Source: Pantoea endophytica | Lineage (GTDB): Bacteria > Pseudomonadota > Gammaproteobacteria > Enterobacterales > Enterobacteriaceae | Length of the DNA: 64,000 nucleotides | NCBI RefSeq assembly: GCF_002858935.1 | Contig: NZ_PJRT01000005.1 | Location: 248,001-312,000, forward strand | Direction: 5' to 3' | Part shown: positions 26,899 through 35,525 of the stretch, piece after piece | Layout of the letters: each line of letters begins with the position of its first letter | Numbering within the stretch: position 1 is the stretch's first letter | Position numbers and translations under genes: made by a program | The notes under the pieces: model-generated | Database searches by the model: none | What the model saw: the letters and a program-made list of their open reading frames with translations, nothing else | Told to the model about the DNA's origin: nothing

Positions 26899-27986
26899 CA
26901 CAGACCTCGCTCGCGTGTCCACAGGCGCACCGCCTGACCATCACGCAGATCGCTGACGCCCGCGACCACAATGCGATCGCCCACTTGCAGGCCGGAGAGA
27001 ATTTCGATGCCCTGCGCATTGAGTTTTCCCACCACCACCGGCTGCTGCTGAACGTTAACCACATCACCTTCACCGCTGATCAGCCACACGTAAGGCTGAT
27101 TCGGCAGGCTGTGATCCGGGTTAAACACCGCGTTGGCCGGCACGCGCAGCAGCGGCGTGCCGTCGGAAGTGGGCAGGTTATGCATCTGCACTTTCACTGT
27201 GCCGCTCAGTCCGCTGACCTGCGGTAAATCCGTCGGACGCGGCATCGTCAGCACTACTTGCCAGGTTAGCGTGGCAGCATCAGCTTCTGCGCGATGCTCT
27301 TTATATGCCGCGCGAAACGTGCGGCCCGGCAGCGCATTCAGGCTGATCTCTGGCTGATAACTCACGTTTTGCACGTCAAGGCTGGTGAACAGGTTTTCCG
27401 GCACGCTAAAAATCACATCCAGCACATCGTTGCAGCTGATCACCGCCACCGTTTGTCCGGCGGTGACCACCTGATGATTTTGTGAGGCCACGCTGGTGAC
27501 GATGCCGTCAAACGGTGCGCGCAAGGTGTGATAATCCAGCTCCTGTTTGGCGATGTTGAGCGCCACGGCGGCTGAGTCGCGATTGGCCTTTTGCACATCC
27601 ATATCTGCCTGCGAAACCGCACTGCGCGTGGCCAGCGCACTGAAGCGCTGATACTGACGATCCGCCTGCTGGAATCTGTTCTGCTGATCGTTGACGCGCA
27701 GCTGCGCATCGGTATCGATCAGCCGACCAATCACCTCGCCAGCCTTCACATGGCTGCCTTCACGCACCTGCAACTGCGCCAGCCGCCCGGTACGCTTAAA
27801 CGCCAATTCGGTGTAATCGCCCGCCGAAATACGCGCTGGAAATACCCTGACTTTCTCTGTGGTATTTTCCGTCAGTGTTAGCGCTTTAATTACGCGAGGT
27901 GCGCTGAGTTCATCACCGCTTTTATTGTCACAACCGATCAAAACCAAACAAATTACAAGTGCACCCAGCACTGGCCAATTATTCAT
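26898..27986 (-). CDS. RND periplasmic adaptor lipoprotein, copy B (362 aa)
   Basis: A membrane fusion lipoprotein. The signal peptide has a standard lipobox (LVLIGC, Cys at about residue 19). It shows lipoyl halves (LQVREGSHVKAGEV; LRAPFDGIVTSVASQNHQVVTAGQ), an alpha-hairpin beginning with QLRVNDQQNRF and a C-terminal domain ending WTRERGL, the same final residues as copy A. It forms an operon with the downstream permease by a one-base stop/start overlap. Confidence 0.93.
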   Translation of the reverse strand: MNNWPVLGALVICLVLIGCDNKSGDELSAPRVIKALTLTENTTEKVRVFPARISAGDYTELAFKRTGRLAQLQVREGSHVKAGEVIGRLIDTDAQLRVNDQQNRFQQADRQYQRFSALATRSAVSQADMDVQKANRDSAAVALNIAKQELDYHTLRAPFDGIVTSVASQNHQVVTAGQTVAVISCNDVLDVIFSVPENLFTSLDVQNVSYQPEISLNALPGRTFRAAYKEHRAEADAATLTWQVVLTMPRPTDLPQVSGLSGTVKVQMHNLPTSDGTPLLRVPANAVFNPDHSLPNQPYVWLISGEGDVVNVQQQPVVVGKLNAQGIEILSGLQVGDRIVVAGVSDLRDGQAVRLWTRERGL

Positions 27987-28044
27987 GCCCCTGCCTCAAT
28001 AAGAAAGAAAGGGCGGGAATATGCCATTGCCTGAAAGAGAGAAT

Positions 28045-28072
28045 AATGACCCTCCGCAAAGTAAGGGTCATT
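28045..28072 (-). terminator. 9-bp stem-loop between the small ORF and adaptor B
   Basis: AATGACCCT (28045-28053) and AGGGTCATT (28064-28072) form a perfect stem. On the minus strand it is followed by a pyrimidine run (ATTCTCTCTTTC). It could be a partial terminator or RNA-stability element uncoupling expression of the short membrane protein from the pump. Confidence 0.45.
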
Positions 28073-28133
28073 AGGTGGAAACAATTATGTGCGTTTAAGG
28101 TTGGTTTAATTTAGCGATGTCTGGCGAAATCAA

Positions 28134-28253
28134 TTATGCCACCATGCGCGAAACCACATGATAAGAGAGTAAGCCGATGGCGGTAGCTGATGATACTGCA
28201 ATGATAATAAAGGAAATGATCATCGGTATTGTCAGGTTGTGTAATTTATTCAT
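28134..28253 (-). CDS. Very short membrane protein (39 aa) upstream of RND copy B
   Basis: A single-helix peptide (MIISFIIIAVSSATAIGLL) whose ATG follows a GGGGG ribosome binding site by 7 nt. Its end, GLLSYHVVS, matches GLFTYAVVS in the 36-aa protein at 18965-19075, and both lie in the same place: upstream of an RND adaptor and divergent from a P2-type ATPase. It is too short for standard gene calling. Function unknown; association with the pump or the ATPase is inferred from the repeated arrangement. Confidence 0.75.
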   Translation of the reverse strand: MNKLHNLTIPMIISFIIIAVSSATAIGLLSYHVVSRMVA

Positions 28254-28492
28254 AATAATTCCCCCTATGATTAATACATTTCGAGATGAAACTAAAATTA
28301 ATATGCGTCATTTGCCTTTCTATTTGCGTTTAAATAATAACATTACGCAATCAGTGCTATCACTATTAGCATCACACTTCTGAATCGGTAAAAACATGAC
28401 CACGGTCAGTATGCTTCGGGAAAATATAATTAAAATGTGGTTTTTATTTTCGCACGCTTTTTTATTTTCAATTCAATGTCACGGGGTTAATT

Positions 28493-31192
28493 ATGACCGT
28501 TATTCCTATTCAGCCAAAACGTCCGGAAGCATCCGCGCGTCCCTATTATCAGCAGGATAACGCCGCCGTATTTAAAGCCATCAACAGCTCACCCGCGGGG
28601 TTGAGCAGCACCGACGCACAGCAACGACTGGATGCCAACGGGCCGAACGTGCTGCCGCAAAAGGCGGATAAGTCACTGCTGATGCGTTTTCTGGCGCATT
28701 TCAAAGATGTACTGATCTACATCCTGCTGGCTGCGGCGGTGATCACCGCGGTGATGGGCCATTGGGTGGATACCTTTGTGATTCTCGGCGTGGCGGTGAT
28801 CAACGCCCTGATCGGCTTCATTCAGGAAAGCAACGCTGAAAAGTCGCTGAAAAGCATCCAGAACATGATGTCGAGCGATGCCATGGTGCTGCGCGACGGC
28901 CAGCAGATCACCGTCGCTACGCAGCATCTGGTGGTCGGCGATGTGGTAATGCTGCGCCCAGGCGATAAGATCCCGGCGGATTTGCGGCTGTTCGAGGTAC
29001 ATAACTTGCGCGTCGAAGAGGCGATTCTGACCGGCGAATCCACGGTGGTATCAAAGAACACCGTGGCACTTGAAGGTGAAAAAGGGCTCGGCGATCGCCT
29101 GAATCTGGCCTATTCCGGCACCACCGTCAGTTCAGGCACCGCGCTGGGCGTGGTGATCGCCACCGGCGGCGACACCGAGCTGGGCCACATCAATGCGATG
29201 ATCTCCGCGATTGAAGAGGCGAAAACCCCGCTGCTGGTGCAGATCGACAAACTCGGAAAAGCCATCTTCGGCATCATCATGTTGATGATGGCGGCGCTGT
29301 TTGTGTTTGGTTATCTGCTGCGCGACATCGCGGTGACGGAGCTGCTGCTGTCGGTGATCAGCCTCGCGGTAGCGGCGGTGCCGGAAGGTTTACCGGCGAT
29401 TATTTCGATCATTCTGTCGCTTGGCGTGCAGTCGATGGCACGCAATCACGCCATCATTCGCAAGCTGCCGACGGTCGAAACGCTCGGTGCCATGACGGTG
29501 ATCTGCTCGGATAAAACCGGCACGCTGACCATGAACGAGATGACGGTGAAAGCGATGGTGCTGGCGAACAGCCAGTGGCGCATCAGCGGCAACAGCTATG
29601 AACCCAAAGGCGAATTCACCCTTGAAGCGGGCCAGCAGAGCGATGCGCTGATGCAGGGCTTCCTGCAGGTGGTGGATATCTGTAACGAAAGCCAGCTGCG
29701 TCAGGATGCCCACGGCAACTGGGGCATTGTGGGTGGCCCAACCGAAGGTGCGCTGAAAGTGCTGGCCGCCAAGGCGGGCATTCACAGTGACAAGGTGCAG
29801 ATTCTGAGCAAGCTGCCGTTTGACTCGGCCTACAAATACATGGCGGTGAGCTGCCTGATTGATGGCAAACCGTGCCTGCTGATGACCGGTGCGCCCGATG
29901 TGTTGCTGTCGCTGTGTCAACAGCAGCAGGGTGCTACCGATGCGGAAGTGATTGATCGCGAGTATTGGGAAGCGGCGATCACCACCTACGCAAGCGAAGG
30001 GTTGCGCACGGTTGCCGCCGCGTGGCGCTGGCTGCCGGAAGCGCAGCACCACATCGATCATGAGGATTTACGCAACGGCATGAAGATGCTGGGCCTGGCG
30101 TGCATGATGGATCCGCCGCGTCCGGAAGCCATCACCGCGATTCGCGACTGCCAGCAGGCAGGGATTCGCGTGAAGATGATCACCGGCGATCACCCGGAAA
30201 CCGCGATGGCGATTGGCCAGATGCTGGGCATTGGTAACAGCGATTCTGCCATCACCGGTTACCAGCTAGAGCATATGGACGATGCCGAGTTGGGCGTGGC
30301 GGCGCGTGAATACGACATTTTTGCCCGTACCAGCCCCGAGCATAAGCTGCGTCTGGTGAAAGCGCTGGAGAGCAGCGGTGAGATCGTCGGCATGACCGGT
30401 GATGGCGTCAATGATGCGCCCGCGCTGAAGCAGGCCAACGTTGGTATCGCGATGGGCATCAAAGGCACCGAAGTGACCAAAGAGGCGGCGGATATGATCC
30501 TCGCCGACGACAACTTCGCCACCATCGCGGCGGCAGTGAAAGAGGGACGACGCGTCTACGATAACCTGAAGAAAACCATTCTGTTTATCATGCCGACCAA
30601 CCTCGCGCAGGGATTGCTGATCATCATTGCGATTCTGATGGGCAACCTGCTGCCGCTAACGCCGGTGCAGATTCTGTGGATGAACATGGCGACCTCGGCA
30701 ACGCTGTCGTTTGGTCTGGCATTTGAACCGGCAGAGCGCAACATCATGCGCCGCCCGCCGCGTAACGCACGCAGCCCGGTGATGGACGCTTACGCCATCT
30801 GGCGCGTGATCTTCGTCGGCCTGCTGATTTCGATTAGCGCCTTTGTGCTGGAAGCCTGGCTCCAGCCGCGCGGCTACACGCCGGAGTTCATCCGCACCGT
30901 GCTGCTGCAGATGCTGGTCACCGCGCAGTGGGTTTACATGCTGAACTGCCGCAACAGTAACGGATTCTCGCTGGATGCCGGCTTGCTGAAAAATCGTGGC
31001 ATCTGGCTGGTCACCGTGGTGCTTATCGCGCTGCAGGCGATGATTATCTATGTTCCATTGATGAATACGCTGTTTGGCACCGCGCCATTGCCGTTCAAAT
31101 ACTGGCTGATTTCGCTGGCGGTGAGCGCCGGGATCTTTGTGCTGGTGGAGATAGAGAAGCGCCTGACACGCGGCTGGCGTCTGGCCCGTTAA
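28493..31192 (+). CDS. P2-type cation-transporting ATPase, copy B (899 aa)
   Basis: The paralogue of 19671-22358, with the same motif series: LTGESTVVSK, AVPEGLPAI, SDKTGTLT and MTGDGVNDAPALKQANVGIAMG. The transport helices carry the same unusual pattern (PTNLAQG in M5, NMATSA in M6), so both pumps probably move the same class of ion. The N-terminus differs most. GGGG lies upstream of the ATG. It is divergent from the short membrane protein and RND copy B, with 239 bp between the starts. Confidence 0.92.
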   Translation: MTVIPIQPKRPEASARPYYQQDNAAVFKAINSSPAGLSSTDAQQRLDANGPNVLPQKADKSLLMRFLAHFKDVLIYILLAAAVITAVMGHWVDTFVILGVAVINALIGFIQESNAEKSLKSIQNMMSSDAMVLRDGQQITVATQHLVVGDVVMLRPGDKIPADLRLFEVHNLRVEEAILTGESTVVSKNTVALEGEKGLGDRLNLAYSGTTVSSGTALGVVIATGGDTELGHINAMISAIEEAKTPLLVQIDKLGKAIFGIIMLMMAALFVFGYLLRDIAVTELLLSVISLAVAAVPEGLPAIISIILSLGVQSMARNHAIIRKLPTVETLGAMTVICSDKTGTLTMNEMTVKAMVLANSQWRISGNSYEPKGEFTLEAGQQSDALMQGFLQVVDICNESQLRQDAHGNWGIVGGPTEGALKVLAAKAGIHSDKVQILSKLPFDSAYKYMAVSCLIDGKPCLLMTGAPDVLLSLCQQQQGATDAEVIDREYWEAAITTYASEGLRTVAAAWRWLPEAQHHIDHEDLRNGMKMLGLACMMDPPRPEAITAIRDCQQAGIRVKMITGDHPETAMAIGQMLGIGNSDSAITGYQLEHMDDAELGVAAREYDIFARTSPEHKLRLVKALESSGEIVGMTGDGVNDAPALKQANVGIAMGIKGTEVTKEAADMILADDNFATIAAAVKEGRRVYDNLKKTILFIMPTNLAQGLLIIIAILMGNLLPLTPVQILWMNMATSATLSFGLAFEPAERNIMRRPPRNARSPVMDAYAIWRVIFVGLLISISAFVLEAWLQPRGYTPEFIRTVLLQMLVTAQWVYMLNCRNSNGFSLDAGLLKNRGIWLVTVVLIALQAMIIYVPLMNTLFGTAPLPFKYWLISLAVSAGIFVLVEIEKRLTRGWRLAR

Positions 31193-31198
31193 CGTATG

Positions 31199-31229
31199 TT
31201 GGCTGGCGCCATGCCAGCCAACCCTTTTT
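31199..31229 (+). terminator. Terminator after ATPase copy B
   Basis: TTGGCTGGC and GCCAGCCAA form a perfect 9-bp stem with a 5-nt loop, followed by CCCTTTTT. It serves the plus-strand ATPase gene and lies against the end of the convergent RND permease. Confidence 0.85.
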
Positions 31230-34200
31230 CATTCAGCGGAAGACGCTGATTCACGCTGCATCACCAGACTGAGCGCAGCGGGCAATACCGTCAGCGTCAT
31301 CAGCGTTCCCACCAGCAATCCACCAATGATGGCGTAGGCCATCGGCCCCCAAAACACCTGATGTGAGATGGGAATCATGCCTAATATCGCGGCGCAGGCG
31401 GTGAGAAGAATCGGGCGGGCACGATGCTCAGCCGCTAGGCTTACCGCATCATTGCGCGACATGCCAGCACGCAGATTGCTATCGGCTTCCATGATCAGGA
31501 TCACCGCGTTGCGGATGATCATGCCAGCCAGCGCAATCATACCGAGCAGGGCGACAAATCCCATCGGCGTGCCGCTGGGCAGCATCGCCAGAACAATGCC
31601 AGGCAGTCCAAAAGGCGCCATCGCCAATGCCAGCAACATGCGCGATACGCGTTGCAGCTGCACCATCAGCAGAATCAGCATGACAAACAACGTCACCGGC
31701 AAAACGGCAAACACTGAGCCGTTACCTTTATCCGATTCGGCAACCGTGCCCTCTTCATCAAGGGTGTAACCTGGCGCTAATCCGGCACGCAGCTTCTGGA
31801 CATCTGCGCTGAGCTGCGAGGATGTGGTCTCCGCTTGCATGCCCGCCGCTACATCAGTTTGTACCACCACATAGGGAAAACCCTGGCGACGCCACATCAC
31901 CGGATCCTGCAATCCCCACTGCAGTGCCGCAACCTGGCCGATGGCAATCTTCGCGCCTGACACGGTGGTCAGTTTCAGCGCAGCGAGGCTCGTTAAGTCC
32001 AGCCGGTCAGCATCGTTGGCGCGCAACACCACATCAACCAGCCGGTTATGATCTCTCACGGTAGTCACGCTTTGACCGGACCACACGCGGTTCAGCAGCT
32101 GCGCGATATCCTGTGAAGAGACGCCAGCCGCGCGGGCTGCGGTTTGGTTCACCGCAAAGGTGATGACGCGTTCCGGCTCGCCTGCGGTCAGGTTTACGCT
32201 GCGCGTCGCGTGGGATTGCCCGAGGATGCTGGCCAGCTTTTCCGCATACTGTTTCACCCGCTCGTAGTGCGGCCCGCTGATGCGATAGCGGATCGGCCAG
32301 CCAACCGGCGGACCCAGTTCCAGCGGCGATACGCGCGTCACCACATCGCTGGAATCGCGTGCCAGCAGGCGATCGAGTTCAGCTTTCAACCGATCCCTCG
32401 CCGCCAGATTTTTGGCTACCACCACCAGCTGGGCGATGTTTTCATCATCGTTCAGCACGTCCATCGGCAGATAAAAACGCACGGCGCCGCTGCCGCTATA
32501 GGAGGAGAAATGGTCGATATTGGTGTTGCCGCTGAGTTTCGCTTCGAGCTGTTCTACCACGCTTAAGGTGCGCGCCTGCGAGGCATTCGCGGGCAGCGTG
32601 AGGCTGACCAGCAGCTCCGGGCGATCGGATGCCGGGAAAAACTCGCCCTGCAGGTGGCTCATGCCCCAGATGGCGAGCAGCAGCGATGCGCCGGCCAGGC
32701 CGAGCGTCAAGCCTCGATGGCGTAACACCTGTGAAACCAGACGGCGATAGAGGCGCAGCAACCAACCGGGCTTAGCGTGCGATTTACCTGGCCTTGATGC
32801 CAGGATCCAGCTGCCGGTCAGCGGAGAGAACAACACCGCAACGACCCATGAACTGAGCAGCGAGATCAGCACCACCACAAACAGCGAGTAGCAATATTCC
32901 CCCGCGCCGGACGCGGCGAAGCCGACGGGAATGAAACCGGCAATCATCACCAGCGTGCCGGTGAGCATCGGAAATGCGGTGGTTTCAAAGGCTACTGTAG
33001 CGGCGCGCCAGCGGGAATCACCGGCTTCGAGTCGGGCGACCATGGTCTCCACCGCGATCATCGCATCATCCACCAACAACCCCAACGCGATGATCAGCGC
33101 GCCAAGTGAAATGCGTTGCAGCCCAATGCCCGCCAGCATCATGCCGGTAAAGGTCATCGCCAACACCAGAGGAATCGCCGCCGCCACCACTAAACCGGCA
33201 CGCAGCCCGAGCGAGACGAAAGAGACGGCCAGCACGATAACGATGGCTTCACCGAGCACCCGCACAAATCCGCTGACCGCGTCGCTGACCACCCGCGACT
33301 GATCCGCTACTTTCGTTACCTCAATCCCGTGCGGCAGTTGGCTGGCAATCCGCGACATTTTGTCCGTTAACGCGTGGCCAAAATCCAGCATATTGCCGGT
33401 CGGCGCCATGGAGATCGCCAGCCCAATCGCTGGCTTACCGTTGACGCGATAGAGCGGCGTTGGCGGTTCCGCCGCCACACGCGTCAGCGTGACGATATCG
33501 GTCAGGGGAATGTAGCGATCGCTGATGTGCAGCGTCACGGCGCGCAGGCTCTGTTCCGAGTTGAAGGCACCGCTGACGCGCAGCGCGATGTTATCGCTGT
33601 CGGTGCGAATGACGCCTGTGGGTGACAAGGCATTCTGCGCCTGCAAGGCATCGGTGACCTGTTGCAGGCTCAGGCCCATTCCCGCGAGCGTGCGCGGAGA
33701 GAAGCTCGCCACAATCTGCTCCTCCTGCACGCCGAGCAACGTAATTTTGCCGACATCCGGTACGCTCATCAGCCGATCGCGAATCGACTCAACGCGATCG
33801 CGCAGTTCACGCGTGCTAAATCCTTCAGCAGTAAAACCGTAAATCGTGCCAAAAGTATCGTCAAAATCATCATTGACCGCCGGTGCCGCAACGCCCGCAG
33901 GCAGCGCGGAGCTGACATCCTGCATTTTCTTGCGTACCTGATACCAGATGTCCTGCACTTTGCCGGGCGGCGTGCTGTCGCGCAGATTGACAAAGATAAC
34001 GGTTTTGCCGGGATGCGTTTCACTCTGCACGTAATCCAGATAGGGCACTTCCTGCAGCTTTTTCTCCAGCGGTTCAGTCAGCAGTTGCACCGTATCGTCG
34101 AGATCGGCACCGGGCCACTGCGCGGAGACCTCGGCGGTTTTGATGGTAAAGGCGGGATCTTCGTTGCGCGGCAGCGCCTGATAGCTGAGCACGCCAGCGC

Positions 34201-34294
34201 CAAGGATCATCAGCATCAGAAAAGCCATCAGCTGTTGATGAGCCAGCGCCCAGGCGGAAAGGTTGAATTTATCGCGAGCGGAAGGTTCACTCAT
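31229..34294 (-). CDS. RND family efflux permease, copy C (1021 aa)
   Basis: An AcrB-length pump with NEDPAFTIK and WPGADLDDTVQ in the first periplasmic part, the relay motif LGLLVDDAMIAVE (Asp-Asp intact) and AGMIIRNAVILIME near the C-terminus. It is more like the pump at 1018-4068 than like copies A and B. It is the last gene of a minus-strand run regulator-kinase-adaptor-permease, and its ATG overlaps the adaptor stop by 4 bp. Expression is probably controlled by the linked two-component system. Confidence 0.93.
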   Translation of the reverse strand: MSEPSARDKFNLSAWALAHQQLMAFLMLMILGAGVLSYQALPRNEDPAFTIKTAEVSAQWPGADLDDTVQLLTEPLEKKLQEVPYLDYVQSETHPGKTVIFVNLRDSTPPGKVQDIWYQVRKKMQDVSSALPAGVAAPAVNDDFDDTFGTIYGFTAEGFSTRELRDRVESIRDRLMSVPDVGKITLLGVQEEQIVASFSPRTLAGMGLSLQQVTDALQAQNALSPTGVIRTDSDNIALRVSGAFNSEQSLRAVTLHISDRYIPLTDIVTLTRVAAEPPTPLYRVNGKPAIGLAISMAPTGNMLDFGHALTDKMSRIASQLPHGIEVTKVADQSRVVSDAVSGFVRVLGEAIVIVLAVSFVSLGLRAGLVVAAAIPLVLAMTFTGMMLAGIGLQRISLGALIIALGLLVDDAMIAVETMVARLEAGDSRWRAATVAFETTAFPMLTGTLVMIAGFIPVGFAASGAGEYCYSLFVVVLISLLSSWVVAVLFSPLTGSWILASRPGKSHAKPGWLLRLYRRLVSQVLRHRGLTLGLAGASLLLAIWGMSHLQGEFFPASDRPELLVSLTLPANASQARTLSVVEQLEAKLSGNTNIDHFSSYSGSGAVRFYLPMDVLNDDENIAQLVVVAKNLAARDRLKAELDRLLARDSSDVVTRVSPLELGPPVGWPIRYRISGPHYERVKQYAEKLASILGQSHATRSVNLTAGEPERVITFAVNQTAARAAGVSSQDIAQLLNRVWSGQSVTTVRDHNRLVDVVLRANDADRLDLTSLAALKLTTVSGAKIAIGQVAALQWGLQDPVMWRRQGFPYVVVQTDVAAGMQAETTSSQLSADVQKLRAGLAPGYTLDEEGTVAESDKGNGSVFAVLPVTLFVMLILLMVQLQRVSRMLLALAMAPFGLPGIVLAMLPSGTPMGFVALLGMIALAGMIIRNAVILIMEADSNLRAGMSRNDAVSLAAEHRARPILLTACAAILGMIPISHQVFWGPMAYAIIGGLLVGTLMTLTVLPAALSLVMQRESASSAE

Positions 34295-35436
34295 GGCTGC
34301 TCATCTCCCCGCGCAACCGCTTCGCCATCGCGCAGTGTGCTGACGCCTGCCGTGACCACGCTTTCGCCTGCCGTGAGACCACTGGCGATATAGACTTCGC
34401 TGGCGGTGAAGCGGGAAATCACCACCGTGCGGCGTGTGACCTTGCCGCGCTTCGCATCCAGCACAAACACCGCCGGTTTGTCCGCCAGGCGCGTCAGCAC
34501 GGATGCAGGAAGGATAAAGGTGCGGGGATCGCTCTCCGGTAGTGCCACGCTGACGCTGGCGCCCAACAGCATCGCTGGCGGTGGATCGTCTAGCGTTAAT
34601 CGAACCCGCCAGGTCCGCGTTTGCGGGTCGGCCTGCGGGCTGATATCGCGCAGATGCGCCTGCGCGGTGATCGCCGGTGAAGAGAGCAGAGTTACGCGAA
34701 AGGCATCGCTGGGGAGCGAGGAAAATGCTGCCGGGAAAGGCACATCCAGAACCACATCCCGCCGCGCACCGCTTGCCAGTGCCATCACCGTTTGACCGGC
34801 GCTCAAGACCTGTCCGGCAGAGGCGCTGACGGCGGTGATCACGCCGCTGAAAGGAGCCGTTAGCTGCGTCCAGCGTAGATTTTCCTGCGCGCTATTAAGT
34901 GCGGCTTCGCTGCTTTGCAGGTGCGCCGCAGCGGATTGCCAATCGGATTGTGCGCTGTCGAGCTGCGCCCGTGCAATCGCACCGGAAGGCATCAACTGTT
35001 TCATACGATGTAGATTCAGCGCCGCAACGCGTTCAGCTGCCCGCGCGCTGTCGGTGTCCGCCATCGCGCTGCGTAACGCATTGGCGGTAGTGCTGCTCTC
35101 TAACGTTGCCAGCACCTGACCGGCGTCAACACGATCGCCCACTTCGGCAGGGCGCGTCAGAATCCGCCCATCCAGCCTGAAACCCAATGATGTTTCGTCG
35201 TGGGCATGAATATCGCCGGTCATCTGCACCTGTTGCCCTTGCAGGGCGGGCTTCACGGTGATGAATTTTACCGGTCGGGGAGGCGCGGGTGGTAAGGGAT
35301 CGCGTGGCCCGCAGGCAGTCAGCGACAAGGCGATGACCACCATGCATGGCAACAATGGCAGTAACGTTATCAGGCGTTGTGCATCGATAAGATGATCGGC
35401 GGCCTGTTTGACCAGGCCGGTGAAAGAGTCAGTCAT
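34291..35436 (-). CDS. RND periplasmic adaptor lipoprotein, copy C (381 aa)
   Basis: A membrane fusion protein with lipoyl halves (RPAEVGDRVDAGQV; LTAPFSGVITAVSASAGQVLSAGQ), an alanine-rich hairpin and a C-terminal barrel. A lipobox-like LSLTAC follows a hydrophobic stretch, but 30 residues precede that stretch from the ATG at 35436, so an internal start near 35343 (MVVIALSLTAC) would give a normal lipoprotein signal. GGAG at the upstream ATG supports the longer form. Coupled to the permease by a 4-bp overlap. Confidence 0.88.
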   Translation of the reverse strand: MTDSFTGLVKQAADHLIDAQRLITLLPLLPCMVVIALSLTACGPRDPLPPAPPRPVKFITVKPALQGQQVQMTGDIHAHDETSLGFRLDGRILTRPAEVGDRVDAGQVLATLESSTTANALRSAMADTDSARAAERVAALNLHRMKQLMPSGAIARAQLDSAQSDWQSAAAHLQSSEAALNSAQENLRWTQLTAPFSGVITAVSASAGQVLSAGQTVMALASGARRDVVLDVPFPAAFSSLPSDAFRVTLLSSPAITAQAHLRDISPQADPQTRTWRVRLTLDDPPPAMLLGASVSVALPESDPRTFILPASVLTRLADKPAVFVLDAKRGKVTRRTVVISRFTASEVYIASGLTAGESVVTAGVSTLRDGEAVARGDEQP

Positions 35437-35525
35437 GGCGCCACTCCGTACAAGGATTTGGCGCCATTAAAACGGCTAACTGTCGAGATTCGTTGTACGG
35501 CGAGTCAAGATCCTGTCAAGAGCGC

